The notes: generated from the sequence alone by a model not told the origin. Counted from the first letter of the stretch, positions 35,655 to 44,374 are shown. The stretch is DNA of 48,133 bases from Spirochaetales bacterium (GCA_030615505.1 JAUWZD010000026.1:1-48133), one strand, 5' to 3'. Made by a program: numbers and translations.

Positions 35655-35682
35655 TTGACAAAGCTGTCTCCTTACGTATAAT
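35655..35682 (+). promoter_or_regulatory. Near-perfect sigma-70 promoter of flaA
   Basis: TTGACA (35655-35660), 16 bases, TATAAT (35677-35682): both boxes match the consensus at every base. The leader is about 50 bases, with AAAGGAG before the ATG. The promoter is not of the flagellar sigma-28 type (TAAA-N15-GCCGATAA). Confidence 0.85.
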
Positions 35683-35739
35683 TTATTAAGAATACAGGTG
35701 AATTGTAGCACACGACACATAAATCGAAAGGAGTAATAC

Positions 35740-36753
35740 ATGAAGAGACTTTATATATTAATAGGCCTTATGCTTCTTTGTACAGGTGTACTATCATTTG
35801 CAGAAAGAAGTACACTGATAGATTTCACTGAGTTAGTAGCAGATGTTGCTTTAGGCGATCAAACAGAACCCACTGAAAATGAAGCAACCTTAGTGGATTT
35901 CAGCGGAGTTGCAGGCTCAAGTTTTGATGTGGAAATGAGAAAGAAGATGAAGTCCTCCTTAGCCCTCAGCAATTGGGAGATTGTGCTGGCATCTTCTTCC
36001 AGAACAGTAGCGAATACGTCAAAGTCAATGACCAGGCCGGCGAGGGTCAGAGATGATGCTCAACCCATACCGGGAGGTGAGGATATAGCCGGGAAAACGG
36101 TAATTGGAATACGAGTGCATTTCCCCCTGGCCCCATTTAACTCTTATGCAATCATCAAGCCTCCTTTTGAAATCCCTGCCTATGCTGTAAAGACGGAGCT
36201 TCAGGGAGATGATCTTGTGGAGATTGACGATCCCCTCGGTACTAAGTTCGATAGTAGGGGAGTCTTGAAAAATGTCGGTGTCATTAAATCCGTGGAAGTT
36301 AGTGTATACGGCTCCAACTTTCCCAATGGATTTGGAATTATTCTACGAGACCAGAATAATGTGGAACAAAACATCTTCATGGATTATCTTGAGTTTGACG
36401 GGTGGAGAAGGCTAGTGTGGAATAATCCCAACTATATTACAGAGGTAAGGAACAGAGAGATCCGTAAATTCCCCCTCTATCCGAAGAGCGAACCCTTTAT
36501 GAAACTCATTGGATTGATTATCTACCGGGACGCAATGCAGGAGGGCGGTGATATTGTTACCTATGTCAAGGATATTACGATAACCTACGATAAGGCAATC
36601 CTCAGACCTGAAAGAGACATCAATGATGAGATTATCTGGGGTATCTTGAGCGCCAGACAGGAAGCCCGTAAGGCTGCAGAGCTCAAGAGGATGGGCAATA
36701 TGCAGGTATTGAGGTTCCTGGAAAAACAGAAGATGCATAAAGAAGAAGAATAG
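35740..36753 (+). CDS. flaA: Flagellar filament outer-layer (sheath) protein FlaA
   Basis: The protein has 337 residues. The signal peptide ends near residue 21 (TGVLSFA|ERSTL). FlaA hallmarks follow: LIDFTELVAD, VDFSG and ALSNWEIVLASSSRTV, then IGIRVHFPLAPFNSYAII, the core strand GVGVIKSVEVSVYGSNFPNG and YLEFDGWRRLVWNNPNY, and LIGLIIYRDAMQEGGD. FlaA coats the periplasmic flagellar filament of spirochaetes. AAAGGAG lies six bases before the ATG. A consensus promoter upstream and a strong terminator downstream make it an independent, highly expressed gene. FlaA is exported by the Sec route, unlike the core flagellins. Confidence 0.93.
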   Translation: MKRLYILIGLMLLCTGVLSFAERSTLIDFTELVADVALGDQTEPTENEATLVDFSGVAGSSFDVEMRKKMKSSLALSNWEIVLASSSRTVANTSKSMTRPARVRDDAQPIPGGEDIAGKTVIGIRVHFPLAPFNSYAIIKPPFEIPAYAVKTELQGDDLVEIDDPLGTKFDSRGVLKNVGVIKSVEVSVYGSNFPNGFGIILRDQNNVEQNIFMDYLEFDGWRRLVWNNPNYITEVRNREIRKFPLYPKSEPFMKLIGLIIYRDAMQEGGDIVTYVKDITITYDKAILRPERDINDEIIWGILSARQEARKAAELKRMGNMQVLRFLEKQKMHKEEE

Positions 36754-36776
36754 TTAAGCTTATTAAAATAATACTG

Positions 36777-36813
36777 ATGGGATTCCCTTCTATGCGGGAA
36801 TCCCATTTTTTTA
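36777..36813 (+). terminator. Rho-independent terminator after flaA
   Basis: ATGGGATTCCC (36777-36787) and GGGAATCCCAT (36796-36806) form a perfect 11-bp stem with an 8-base loop, followed by seven T. It ends the flaA transcript. Confidence 0.92.
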
Positions 36814-36836
36814 GAATCAAATATTTGCTCATCCGC

Positions 36837-37727
36837 TTAAAAAGAAGGTTTTTTCAGTTTATCGAAATTAATAATACACCCTGTGTAAAATCTAAAAAGG
36901 TATCCGCCGGGACCCGGGTTTGAGATGCCTAAAAGCTCATCCTGTCCGAAGGTATAGATACTGCTCTCAAGATTTAATAGAACGGTTAGGTAATCCGTAA
37001 CATCTAAATCAATTGCCGTACCCAGGATGATTGAATTTAAGGTATGAGGATCCGAGGAATCGATATATTTCTTGGTAAGACGCTGATAAGAAAAGGAAAG
37101 ATGCAGTTTGAAAGGGAGGTTTTTCTGAAAAATATCCGTTTTAAAGGAATAATCATTCAGGCTGTCAATGACTTCGGTGCCTGACTTTTTCTGAGTGAAT
37201 TTTTTTGTATTAATGTTTAAAGAACAGATGGCATTATGCACGTAAAAACCGGCGGAAATATCGTTTCTCTCCTGGATATAATCCCCGTCTTCGATCAGGC
37301 GCCCCCCGATTGAATTATCAGCTCTAAGCTGAAAATAGATAATACCGGGTAATTCAATCCTGACACTGGTGGAGAGGCCTGATTTAAGGATAGTGCCGGG
37401 AGAATTGAAAAAGCCGAAAAAAGGCCCTACGCCTAAACTTAAGAATGCAATATTATAATTGAACAGGGTATATGAGATGTTGCGGAGAATTGTATCGTTA
37501 TAGAATCCTCCTTCGAAGGATAGATTTTCTGAGAGTTTATGGTTCCCGAATACCGATACCCCCCAGAAAAGATCAGTTCCTGAAAAAGAGCTTTGTGTTG
37601 CCTCTCTATCCTTGTCAAAGGCTAAATTTTCTAACCTGAAGCTTGCGCCGACTTCTAAGGCTTTAATTTCAGAAAGGTTTAATAGAAGAACGAAGATTAT
37701 AATGAAGATTAGTCTTAGACTCTTCAT
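36837..37727 (-). CDS. Outer-membrane barrel-like protein A
   Basis: The protein has 296 residues. A signal peptide ends near residue 23 (LNLSEIKA|LEV). The mature chain alternates hydrophobic and polar residues with aromatic strand ends (FLSLGVGPFFGFFNSPG, IIYFQLRADNSIGGR and FHLSFSYQRLTKKY-like), and its last residues are aromatic (KKPSF), as in outer-membrane beta-barrels. I do not recognise a family. It lies four bases after a similar barrel gene, so the two were probably co-transcribed from the promoter at 38908-38935 and may form a pair. Confidence 0.72.
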   Translation of the reverse strand: MKSLRLIFIIIFVLLLNLSEIKALEVGASFRLENLAFDKDREATQSSFSGTDLFWGVSVFGNHKLSENLSFEGGFYNDTILRNISYTLFNYNIAFLSLGVGPFFGFFNSPGTILKSGLSTSVRIELPGIIYFQLRADNSIGGRLIEDGDYIQERNDISAGFYVHNAICSLNINTKKFTQKKSGTEVIDSLNDYSFKTDIFQKNLPFKLHLSFSYQRLTKKYIDSSDPHTLNSIILGTAIDLDVTDYLTVLLNLESSIYTFGQDELLGISNPGPGGYLFRFYTGCIINFDKLKKPSF

Positions 37728-37730
37728 GGT

Positions 37731-38879
37731 TTAAAACTCCGTTTTAAGCGCAATAAAACCTTCAAGCATATCTTCAATGTTAAAAGGCCAGAGCTTTGTA
37801 TTGATTCTTATTTCCCAGACAAGACCCGAGGTGGCGAATTGCACATAGGGTGAGAGTTTGAAACGAAACTCATTCCTGGATACCCCGCCTTCTTCTAACT
37901 GGTATGTAATATTGCTTTCAAGACCGCCGCTTACCTGGTTTTTATAGATATCACCAAATTGAAAATTCAGGTTTACGTCAAAGGCCTGTTCTTCTGTAGA
38001 CTGCTGGTGATAGTAGCCGGGGCGCCAGAAAAAGGTAGGTATTATGGAAAGAATACCGAATTTGACCCTGGGCTCAAATAGCAGATAAAAAAGGTTTATG
38101 TCAAAAGTATCATCCATTGGACTCCACCGGGTAATTCCTATCTGGGCCAGAAATTCCACCCCTTCCTCTTTTGCAAAGAAGAGAAACCCACCGCGGTAGT
38201 AACCGATATCTGAATCCGGAGCCGGATATGTGGCGCCTAAAAAGGCCTCTATTTTTATCTTCTCAAAATTAAATCCTGTTCGAACATCGGCGGAGTAATG
38301 CCCGGGATCCAGAGTCGTAGGATTCCCATCTGAGTCTATCATGGAATCCTGGTATAGATAAAAGGAGAGAAGCATTTTCTCAGGTTTAGTTGTAACATCG
38401 ACCTGTATGCCGGTGCCGTTAATAAGATGGATGCCGTCATAGATAAAAGCACTGTCCGGAAAGTGGAGATATCCCCGGTAATTACTGGCTAAAGGGAGTG
38501 TTCCAAACAGATCGGGGAAAACATCTCCGGAACAAAAGATATCACTTTCACCGATAAAATAAGTGAAATTCAGCGGAAGACCAAAAATTTCCCTTAGCGT
38601 GGCACTGGCGGATTTAAAAGAAAGAATGCTCATGTTGCTGATTGAGTAAGTTTCAAGGGGGAACAGGGTGTTGAAGTCAAGGACAACTCTGACTCCGAAT
38701 TTATAGCCGCCCTCCAATAAAAGATCCATCTCGCCTCTGGATTCAAATCCGAAAACCCCGCTGTCCATTGAGCCGCGTGTGTAAAGCTCTAAGGAGGGGA
38801 CATTAACATTAGCGCTGAAAACAGGAGAGGCTGATATAAGGAGAAGAATTAGAATAATATTTAGACGGCTATTCATCAT
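37731..38879 (-). CDS. Outer-membrane barrel-like protein B
   Basis: The protein has 382 residues from the ATG at 38879, chosen because GGAG lies six bases upstream; an in-frame ATG at 38891 is too close to that site. Signal peptide: NIILILLLISASPVFSA, then N. The body is a beta-strand series with Tyr/Phe at strand edges and Gly-rich turns (FEFESRGEMDLLLEGGYKFG-like), ending in an aromatic residue (ALKTEF), a typical signal for insertion by the Bam machinery. No named family was recognised. It leads the two-gene barrel operon. Confidence 0.75.
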   Translation of the reverse strand: MMNSRLNIILILLLISASPVFSANVNVPSLELYTRGSMDSGVFGFESRGEMDLLLEGGYKFGVRVVLDFNTLFPLETYSISNMSILSFKSASATLREIFGLPLNFTYFIGESDIFCSGDVFPDLFGTLPLASNYRGYLHFPDSAFIYDGIHLINGTGIQVDVTTKPEKMLLSFYLYQDSMIDSDGNPTTLDPGHYSADVRTGFNFEKIKIEAFLGATYPAPDSDIGYYRGGFLFFAKEEGVEFLAQIGITRWSPMDDTFDINLFYLLFEPRVKFGILSIIPTFFWRPGYYHQQSTEEQAFDVNLNFQFGDIYKNQVSGGLESNITYQLEEGGVSRNEFRFKLSPYVQFATSGLVWEIRINTKLWPFNIEDMLEGFIALKTEF

Positions 38880-38907
38880 TTTTTTCTCCATAATATTCTC
38901 TACTTAA

Positions 38908-38944
38908 AGTGTAGTGCGAATTAATATAATTTCAATTATATTAA
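38908..38944 (-). promoter_or_regulatory. Promoter with overlapping palindromic operator for the barrel operon
   Basis: On the minus strand, TTGAAA (38930-38935), 16 bases, TACACT (38908-38913). The -35 box lies inside a perfect palindrome, TTAATATAAT-TTCA-ATTATATTAA (38921-38944), five bases after the stop of the upstream REC-PilZ gene. A bound dimeric regulator there would block RNA polymerase. It could also be a weak AT-rich terminator for the REC-PilZ gene. Confidence 0.5.
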
Positions 38945-38948
38945 CGGT

Positions 38949-39659
38949 TTAAGTTGAAATTCTCTTAAAGATATATCTTGCCAGGCGAGTCTTTTCGCTC
39001 GTATTTAATGTTATAAAGCGAAGAGCTAAAAAATTCCCTTTTTGCAGTATTATTTGACCGGCAGGAGAAAACTGTTTGCCCGATAGTGTAAACTGAATCC
39101 GGGCAATCCGGGCCACGCTCTTCAATATGTCTTCCTCCGGGGGGTTCAGCAGCTCTATGGCAACTCCCCCAATGCTGATATCTAAAATTTTGCCTGCAAT
39201 AAGATGCGGGTAGTCAGGCAAGCGAAAATGAAGACGCAGCATTTCCTCCGGATCGGGTTTTACCCGAATATGTTTGCGCTGCTTATTATGGCTCTCAATT
39301 TTGGCTAATATTGCTTTTAATTTAGAAAAAATCTCTTCCTCATCGTAGGGTTTCAGGAGATAACCTACGACCCCCATCTCAACCATCCGGACTACAAAAT
39401 CCTTGTTGGATTGGATTGTATGAATAATGATTTTATTCGCATGGCTGTATGATGCCCTGATTTCCTCGATCAGTTTTATACCATCTACATCCTGGCTATC
39501 GATATCCACGATAGCTCCCTCTATCTCGGGATTGCTCTTAAGTTCGTCTAAGGCTGCCTGCCGGTTTGATAGGGAAATACCCTTTATACCAAATGACAGC
39601 AGTACGTAACAGAGCGACTCCCGTACTTTTAATGATGCTTCGACTACTAAAAAGATCAT
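38949..39659 (-). CDS. REC-PilZ response regulator (c-di-GMP binding)
   Basis: The protein has 236 residues. The N-terminal receiver domain (1-115) has the acceptor Asp in AIVDIDSQDVDG, a Thr in KIIIHTIQ and Lys in GYLLKPYD; the first acidic pocket reads VVEAS, weaker than the usual DD. The C-terminal PilZ domain has RKHIR at about 125-130 and DISIGG near 163, the RxxxR and DxSxxG motifs that bind cyclic di-GMP. It should combine phosphorylation input with c-di-GMP input. It is divergent from cheA, 111 bases away, so a motility role is likely. Confidence 0.88.
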   Translation of the reverse strand: MIFLVVEASLKVRESLCYVLLSFGIKGISLSNRQAALDELKSNPEIEGAIVDIDSQDVDGIKLIEEIRASYSHANKIIIHTIQSNKDFVVRMVEMGVVGYLLKPYDEEEIFSKLKAILAKIESHNKQRKHIRVKPDPEEMLRLHFRLPDYPHLIAGKILDISIGGVAIELLNPPEEDILKSVARIARIQFTLSGKQFSPAGQIILQKGNFLALRFITLNTSEKTRLARYIFKRIST

Positions 39660-39734
39660 ATTTCCCCCGGATGATCATCAGGTTACCTGCTACAGATGGT
39701 AATGTCAATTAAATATATAATAATGAGTTTTTAC

Positions 39735-39762
39735 TTGACTTTGAGTTAAGTGAATATATAAG
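39735..39762 (+). promoter_or_regulatory. Promoter of the che operon, possibly leaderless
   Basis: TTGACT (39735-39740), 16 bases, TATAAG (39757-39762). The cheA ATG at 39771 begins only eight bases after the -10 box and no Shine-Dalgarno precedes it, so transcription should start at or very near the A of ATG. Confidence 0.55.
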
Positions 39763-39770
39763 ATTGTAAT

Positions 39771-42098
39771 ATGAGCGATTATTTGGATCCGGGTAACGAA
39801 GAACTCTTAAAAGATTTCTTTGAAGAAGCTCAAATGCAGGTTGAGACCCTGGAACAGAATATTATTGTCTTAGAAAATGATCCCGATAATCGCGATTCAA
39901 TAGATGAGATATTTCGCGCTGCACATACCCTTAAGGGCGGGGCTGCTACAGTCGAAATGTCAGAACTGGCGGAGTTCACTCACATAATAGAGGACGTTCT
40001 GGATGAGATCCGTAGTCATAAATTGAGGGTAAACGAAGAGGTTGTGGATATTCTGCTCAAGGCAATTGATATTACCAGAGCCATGGTTGAGGAGCGGGCT
40101 TCAGGCGGCGTTTTTAAGGAGAATATAAGTGGTTTGGTCGATTCTTTAAATGCTCTCCTGTCCGAAGAGGAGATGCAGGCATCGGTTGATGCACAAAAGA
40201 AAAGTAAAACCGGGGATAGCCCCGTTCTGCTCAGTGAATACGAGATGCTGGAGCTGCTGTCCACCGCAGAGGAGGAATACCCAATCTATCGCATTAGGGT
40301 AACATTCAATGAAGACAACCCGATGAATACTGTAGGTGGAGTCCAGGTATATGCTCTTTTGAACAAAGCGGGCAAGGTGCTTAAGTCGGATCCGGAAATC
40401 GATAAACTCTATGAGGATAACTTTTACCCAATTATTGATTATTTCATAGCCACTGAAAAAACAGAGCAAGAGTTGAAGGAACTGCTGAATATTACGGATG
40501 TTGTCCTCAATTCTGAAATCGTAAATATTAAAAAAGCGGAAGTGGCTGAGTCCACTACTGAAACCCGAAAGCCGAAAATTGAGGAAACAGGCATCGAACA
40601 GATGGCGGTACCGGAACAGGCTGAAATCGCCGAAGCACAGGAAAGGAAAAGTATAGAAAAGGCCAAAGAAAAAAGTTTCAAGAAAAAGAAAGCGTCAGCT
40701 TATGGATCTGTTCTGCGGGTTGACAGCAGAAGAATAGATGATCTATTAAATCTCGTAAGCGAAGCTGTGATCCTCAAAGCAAACTTTAACCAGTTGAGCA
40801 GTCGGTTCGCCGGCAATCTGGATGATCTGCAGTCTGCAGAAATGAGATACAGGGAGCAGATCAAGGAAATTACAGATAGTTTTCCAAAAATTGTTGAACA
40901 GCTTGAAAACGGTGATTCGTTTAAATCCATCAGAAAGACTTTTCAGGAACGTGTTGACGGAGTCTATGAAATCTTTGATATGTTTTCTGGATCTTTGAAA
41001 AGCATTGTCGCACAGTTTGAGAGTACAGCTCAGAGTCTGGTCCGGGTTACAGGTGAGCTTCAGGAAGGGGTCATGAAGATACGTATGGTTCCTATCGCCC
41101 AGATCTTTTCCCGTTTCCCCAGGCTGCTTAGGGATCTTACTCGCTCCCTAAATAAAGATATTAATCTCGTAATTGAAGGTGAAGACACAGAACTGGATAA
41201 ATCAGTTATCGAAGATATTCTCGATCCGCTTATTCACTGCGTGCGTAACGCTATCGACCATGGTATCGAACTGCCTGACGAACGGGAAAAAGCGGGAAAG
41301 GATCCAAAAGGCAAGATACGACTTGCTGCCCGTAATGAAGGCAATATGATTGTCATTACTGTGTCTGATGACGGACGAGGCATCGATGTGGAATCTATCA
41401 GAAAAAGTGCTATTAATCTCGGATTAATCCATCCCAACAAAGCTCTGACTGATGTAGAAGCCTTCAATCTGATTTTTGAGCCCGGTTTCTCCACAGCGGA
41501 TAGGATAACAAATATATCGGGACGTGGAGTAGGCCTGGATGTTGTACGGAAACAACTGGAAAAGTTAAATGGCAGTGTAAGTATCTGGTCCGAACCTGGT
41601 AAGGGATCTGTGTTTACCATAAAGCTGCCCTTAACCCTGGCTATCATTCAGGGATTAATGGTGCGGGTTGGAAAAGAGATCTATGCCATACCCATCGCCT
41701 CGGTGATCGAGAGCTTGCGTATTAGACCCTCAGAAGTTAAATTGATTGACCATTACGAGGTTTTTAATCTGCGGGATGATGTGCTGTCATTGTTAAGAAT
41801 GGATCGCCTTTTTAAGATTGAATCAGAGGAGAAAAAACCCTTCTACTTTGTTGTGGTTGTAGGAAGCGGAGAAAAGAAGGTGGGATTAGTGGTCGACTCA
41901 CTGATAGGTGAAGAGGATGTGGTTATCAAGCCTTTGCGCGATCAATATTCTAATTCCCCAGGTATAGCCGGGGCTACCATATTGGGAGATGGAACGGTCT
42001 CACTCATACTTGATGTCAGTCAATTATTGGAATTTGGGATGAAGAGTGAGATGAATAGGCGAATCAAAATAGAAACTGCAATTCAAAGAGAAAGATAG
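39771..42098 (+). CDS. cheA: Chemotaxis histidine kinase CheA
   Basis: The protein has 775 residues. Order: HPt domain with the phosphorylated His52 (FRAAHTLKGGAATVEM), a P2-like region (170-260, VTFNEDNPMNTVGGV), a charged linker, dimerisation helices (335-445), the ATPase domain with N box HCVRNAIDHGIE near 489, G boxes SDDGRGIDV near 532 and GRGVGLDVV near 584, and a CheW-like regulatory domain to the end. All catalytic motifs are intact. CheA takes signals from chemoreceptors and phosphorylates CheY. The stop codon lies directly before the ATG of the CheW fusion gene. The order cheA-cheW-cheX-cheY is the known spirochaete operon. Confidence 0.96.
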   Translation: MSDYLDPGNEELLKDFFEEAQMQVETLEQNIIVLENDPDNRDSIDEIFRAAHTLKGGAATVEMSELAEFTHIIEDVLDEIRSHKLRVNEEVVDILLKAIDITRAMVEERASGGVFKENISGLVDSLNALLSEEEMQASVDAQKKSKTGDSPVLLSEYEMLELLSTAEEEYPIYRIRVTFNEDNPMNTVGGVQVYALLNKAGKVLKSDPEIDKLYEDNFYPIIDYFIATEKTEQELKELLNITDVVLNSEIVNIKKAEVAESTTETRKPKIEETGIEQMAVPEQAEIAEAQERKSIEKAKEKSFKKKKASAYGSVLRVDSRRIDDLLNLVSEAVILKANFNQLSSRFAGNLDDLQSAEMRYREQIKEITDSFPKIVEQLENGDSFKSIRKTFQERVDGVYEIFDMFSGSLKSIVAQFESTAQSLVRVTGELQEGVMKIRMVPIAQIFSRFPRLLRDLTRSLNKDINLVIEGEDTELDKSVIEDILDPLIHCVRNAIDHGIELPDEREKAGKDPKGKIRLAARNEGNMIVITVSDDGRGIDVESIRKSAINLGLIHPNKALTDVEAFNLIFEPGFSTADRITNISGRGVGLDVVRKQLEKLNGSVSIWSEPGKGSVFTIKLPLTLAIIQGLMVRVGKEIYAIPIASVIESLRIRPSEVKLIDHYEVFNLRDDVLSLLRMDRLFKIESEEKKPFYFVVVVGSGEKKVGLVVDSLIGEEDVVIKPLRDQYSNSPGIAGATILGDGTVSLILDVSQLLEFGMKSEMNRRIKIETAIQRER

Positions 42099-43415
42099 AT
42101 GGATACCGTAGCTGAAGACAGTATAGTGCAGGAAGAAGAAAAGGCTGCCCGGGCCAGGATAGATTATAAAATGGTGACCTTCTCCTTGAGAGGCAAGGAT
42201 TTTGGTATTAACATCATGAAGGTGAAGGAGATCTCTAAGGAATCAAAATTTACTTTTGTACCCAATACCCCTGCCTATGTAAGGGGAGTACATAATCTGA
42301 GAGGAGAAATTATACCAATCATCGATCTGAGGAAGATGTTTTACCTTCCTGTTTCAGAAAAGCGCGATAACGAAGAGCAAGAGGAAGTAATCATCTTGAG
42401 GCTTGCCAATGATCTGATTATTGGAATTATAGTTGATGCCATAGATAGAGTGCTGGGAGTAGCATATGAAACAATTCAGCCGCCGCATCCCATATTTGGG
42501 GATATAAACATCAAATATATCGAAGGCATTATTGAAAGCAATGGTCGGCTTTATATAATTCTCGATGTGGAGCGTATTTTTAGCGAAGAGTATACGATTT
42601 ATCAACAGATCGATACAGAGGCAAAAGCGCATACAGAGCCGCTAAGAATACCTGAGCCCGAGAAGGAGCCTACCTTTAACTTCGTTATTGAGACACTTAA
42701 AACCTTCAGTTCTTTTCATGTATCCGATTTAAATCGCATCTGGGTGGAGGAACGATTTGAAGAGTGGGAGAAACGCTGTAAAACTGAGGGGCGGCAGACA
42801 CAGTTACAAGGCACAGAAGATGCGGAAGAATTCTTAAAGAGCTATTACTCCCCTTATACGGGCATGATGTGGGGCTCAGACTATCAGGAAAACTTGATGA
42901 AGCTTTTACCTGAAAACCCCTCCGGGTCGGTGTTTATCTGGAATCCGGGCTGCGGCAAGGGATTTGAGACTTATTCACTGGCAGCAATTGCGAAAATAAA
43001 ATATCCACAGCACCGCATTAAAGTTTGGGCCAATGATATTGATCTGCTGAGTGTATCCACGGCCCCGAATATGATACTCGCCAAAGAAGAGATCCCTTCC
43101 TATCTATTAGATACGGGTTTGCTAAAGGAACAGGCCAGGGGATTTTCATTTATCGACTCTATCAGGGACAGTATCGTATTTGAATATCACGATATCCTGC
43201 ACCATAATGAATATCCTGAAGCAGATATCATTGTTGCCCGGGATGTCCTCTCCTTTTTTGAGCCTGAGTCTCAGCAGCGTATACTATCGGATTTTCAACA
43301 AAAACTGAAGGATGACGGACTTCTCATTGTAGGAAAAAATGAAACTTTACCCGAGGAGGAATGGTACCTCCTCAGGGAGGGAAATCTTATAGCTTACAAA
43401 AAAGAAAAATCTTGA
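42099..43415 (+). CDS. CheW fused to a CheR-like methyltransferase domain
   Basis: The protein has 438 residues. Residues about 20-165 are a complete CheW coupling domain (FGINIMKVKEISKES, YVRGVHNLRGEIIPIIDLRK). Residues about 195-435 are a CheR-like SAM methyltransferase fold: IWNPGCGKGFETYSLAAI near 283 (motif I), VWANDIDLL (the acidic ribose-binding turn), VARDVLSFF and GLLIVGKNE. The N-terminal helical domain of true CheR and its receptor-binding loop are missing, so receptor methylation is doubtful. The CheW-CheR-like fusion is an established feature of Treponema chemoreceptor arrays. It starts with no gap after cheA. Confidence 0.93.
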   Translation: MDTVAEDSIVQEEEKAARARIDYKMVTFSLRGKDFGINIMKVKEISKESKFTFVPNTPAYVRGVHNLRGEIIPIIDLRKMFYLPVSEKRDNEEQEEVIILRLANDLIIGIIVDAIDRVLGVAYETIQPPHPIFGDINIKYIEGIIESNGRLYIILDVERIFSEEYTIYQQIDTEAKAHTEPLRIPEPEKEPTFNFVIETLKTFSSFHVSDLNRIWVEERFEEWEKRCKTEGRQTQLQGTEDAEEFLKSYYSPYTGMMWGSDYQENLMKLLPENPSGSVFIWNPGCGKGFETYSLAAIAKIKYPQHRIKVWANDIDLLSVSTAPNMILAKEEIPSYLLDTGLLKEQARGFSFIDSIRDSIVFEYHDILHHNEYPEADIIVARDVLSFFEPESQQRILSDFQQKLKDDGLLIVGKNETLPEEEWYLLREGNLIAYKKEKS

Positions 43416-43437
43416 TAACGGAGGTTAAAGTAACAAT

Positions 43438-43902
43438 ATGAGAGTCGAATATATTAATCCATTTGTAGAGGCTGCGTTCAGTGTATTAAAGGAGGTCCTG
43501 GGCACTGAAATATCCAGGGGAGAGCTTTACCTTAAGTCAAGTTCCCAACCCATGCTTGGTACAACTGCAATTGTTGGACTGACCGGGGATGTTGAGGGAA
43601 GGGTGTTGTTTGATATGAGTCTGCAGACCGCTTTAGCCATTGCATCTACCATGAATGGTGAGGAATTTAAAAGCTTTGATGATCTGGCCAAAGCTACAAT
43701 TAGTGAGCTGGCCAATATGATTACAGCACAGGCCGTGACAAAACTTCATGATCTGGGATTTAAATTTGATCTTACACCTCCGGCTCTCTTTACAGGTGAG
43801 AATATGGAAGTATTGGATACTGATGTGGAGGCTTTAATCGTTCCGATAGATATGCCCTTAGGGAAAATTGAGATTAATGTTGCAGTACGCGAGAGAAATT
43901 AG
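43438..43902 (+). CDS. cheX: CheY-P phosphatase CheX
   Basis: The protein has 154 residues. The fold signature includes the E-x2-N pair in ATISELANMITAQAV (Glu and Asn that position water for dephosphorylation of CheY), after the strand GLTGDVEGRVLFDMSLQTAL. CheX is the CheY-P phosphatase of spirochaetes, which lack CheZ. GGAGG lies 13 bases before the ATG, an unusually long spacing. It is placed between the CheW fusion and cheY, the usual operon position. Confidence 0.94.
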   Translation: MRVEYINPFVEAAFSVLKEVLGTEISRGELYLKSSSQPMLGTTAIVGLTGDVEGRVLFDMSLQTALAIASTMNGEEFKSFDDLAKATISELANMITAQAVTKLHDLGFKFDLTPPALFTGENMEVLDTDVEALIVPIDMPLGKIEINVAVRERN

Positions 43903-43913
43903 GAGGATAAGCT

Positions 43914-44357
43914 ATGAAGGCAAAATCTGATTTCCCCAGTATCAATGAAAGACAACCGGAAGGTATAAGTGCTGAAGGAAAGGCTTACCGCGTTCTTATA
44001 GTTGATGATTCCATGTTTGTTGCCAAACAGATCAGTCAGATTCTGACTTCTGAGGGTTTTGAAATTGTCGATACAGCTTACGATGGTGAAGAAGCAGTTG
44101 AAAAATATAAAGAGCTCTACCCCCGTATAGATCTTGTTACCATGGATATAACCATGCCAAAAATGGACGGAGTCACTTCTTTAGAAAAGATACTGGAATT
44201 TGATAATGAGGCCAGGGTCATTATGATCAGCGCTTTAGGCAAACAGGATCTTGTAAAGAAGTCGCTGATGATTGGTGCAAAAAATTATATTGTTAAACCC
44301 TTAGATAGAAAAAAGGTTCTTGAGCGGATTGTCATGGTCCTTAAACAGAGATCTTAA
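43914..44357 (+). CDS. cheY: Chemotaxis response regulator CheY
   Basis: The protein has 147 residues: a 24-residue N-terminal extension, then the receiver domain with VLIVDDSMF (acidic pair), VTMDITMPKMDG (phosphorylated Asp), VIMISALG and NYIVKPLDRKK (Lys). It carries phosphate from CheA to the flagellar switch; CheX removes it. GGAGG is seven bases before the ATG. It closes the operon; a 9-bp palindrome (44375-44396) lies 17 bases after the stop. Confidence 0.96.
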   Translation: MKAKSDFPSINERQPEGISAEGKAYRVLIVDDSMFVAKQISQILTSEGFEIVDTAYDGEEAVEKYKELYPRIDLVTMDITMPKMDGVTSLEKILEFDNEARVIMISALGKQDLVKKSLMIGAKNYIVKPLDRKKVLERIVMVLKQRS

Positions 44358-44374
44358 CGGAATCAGATTTTATG

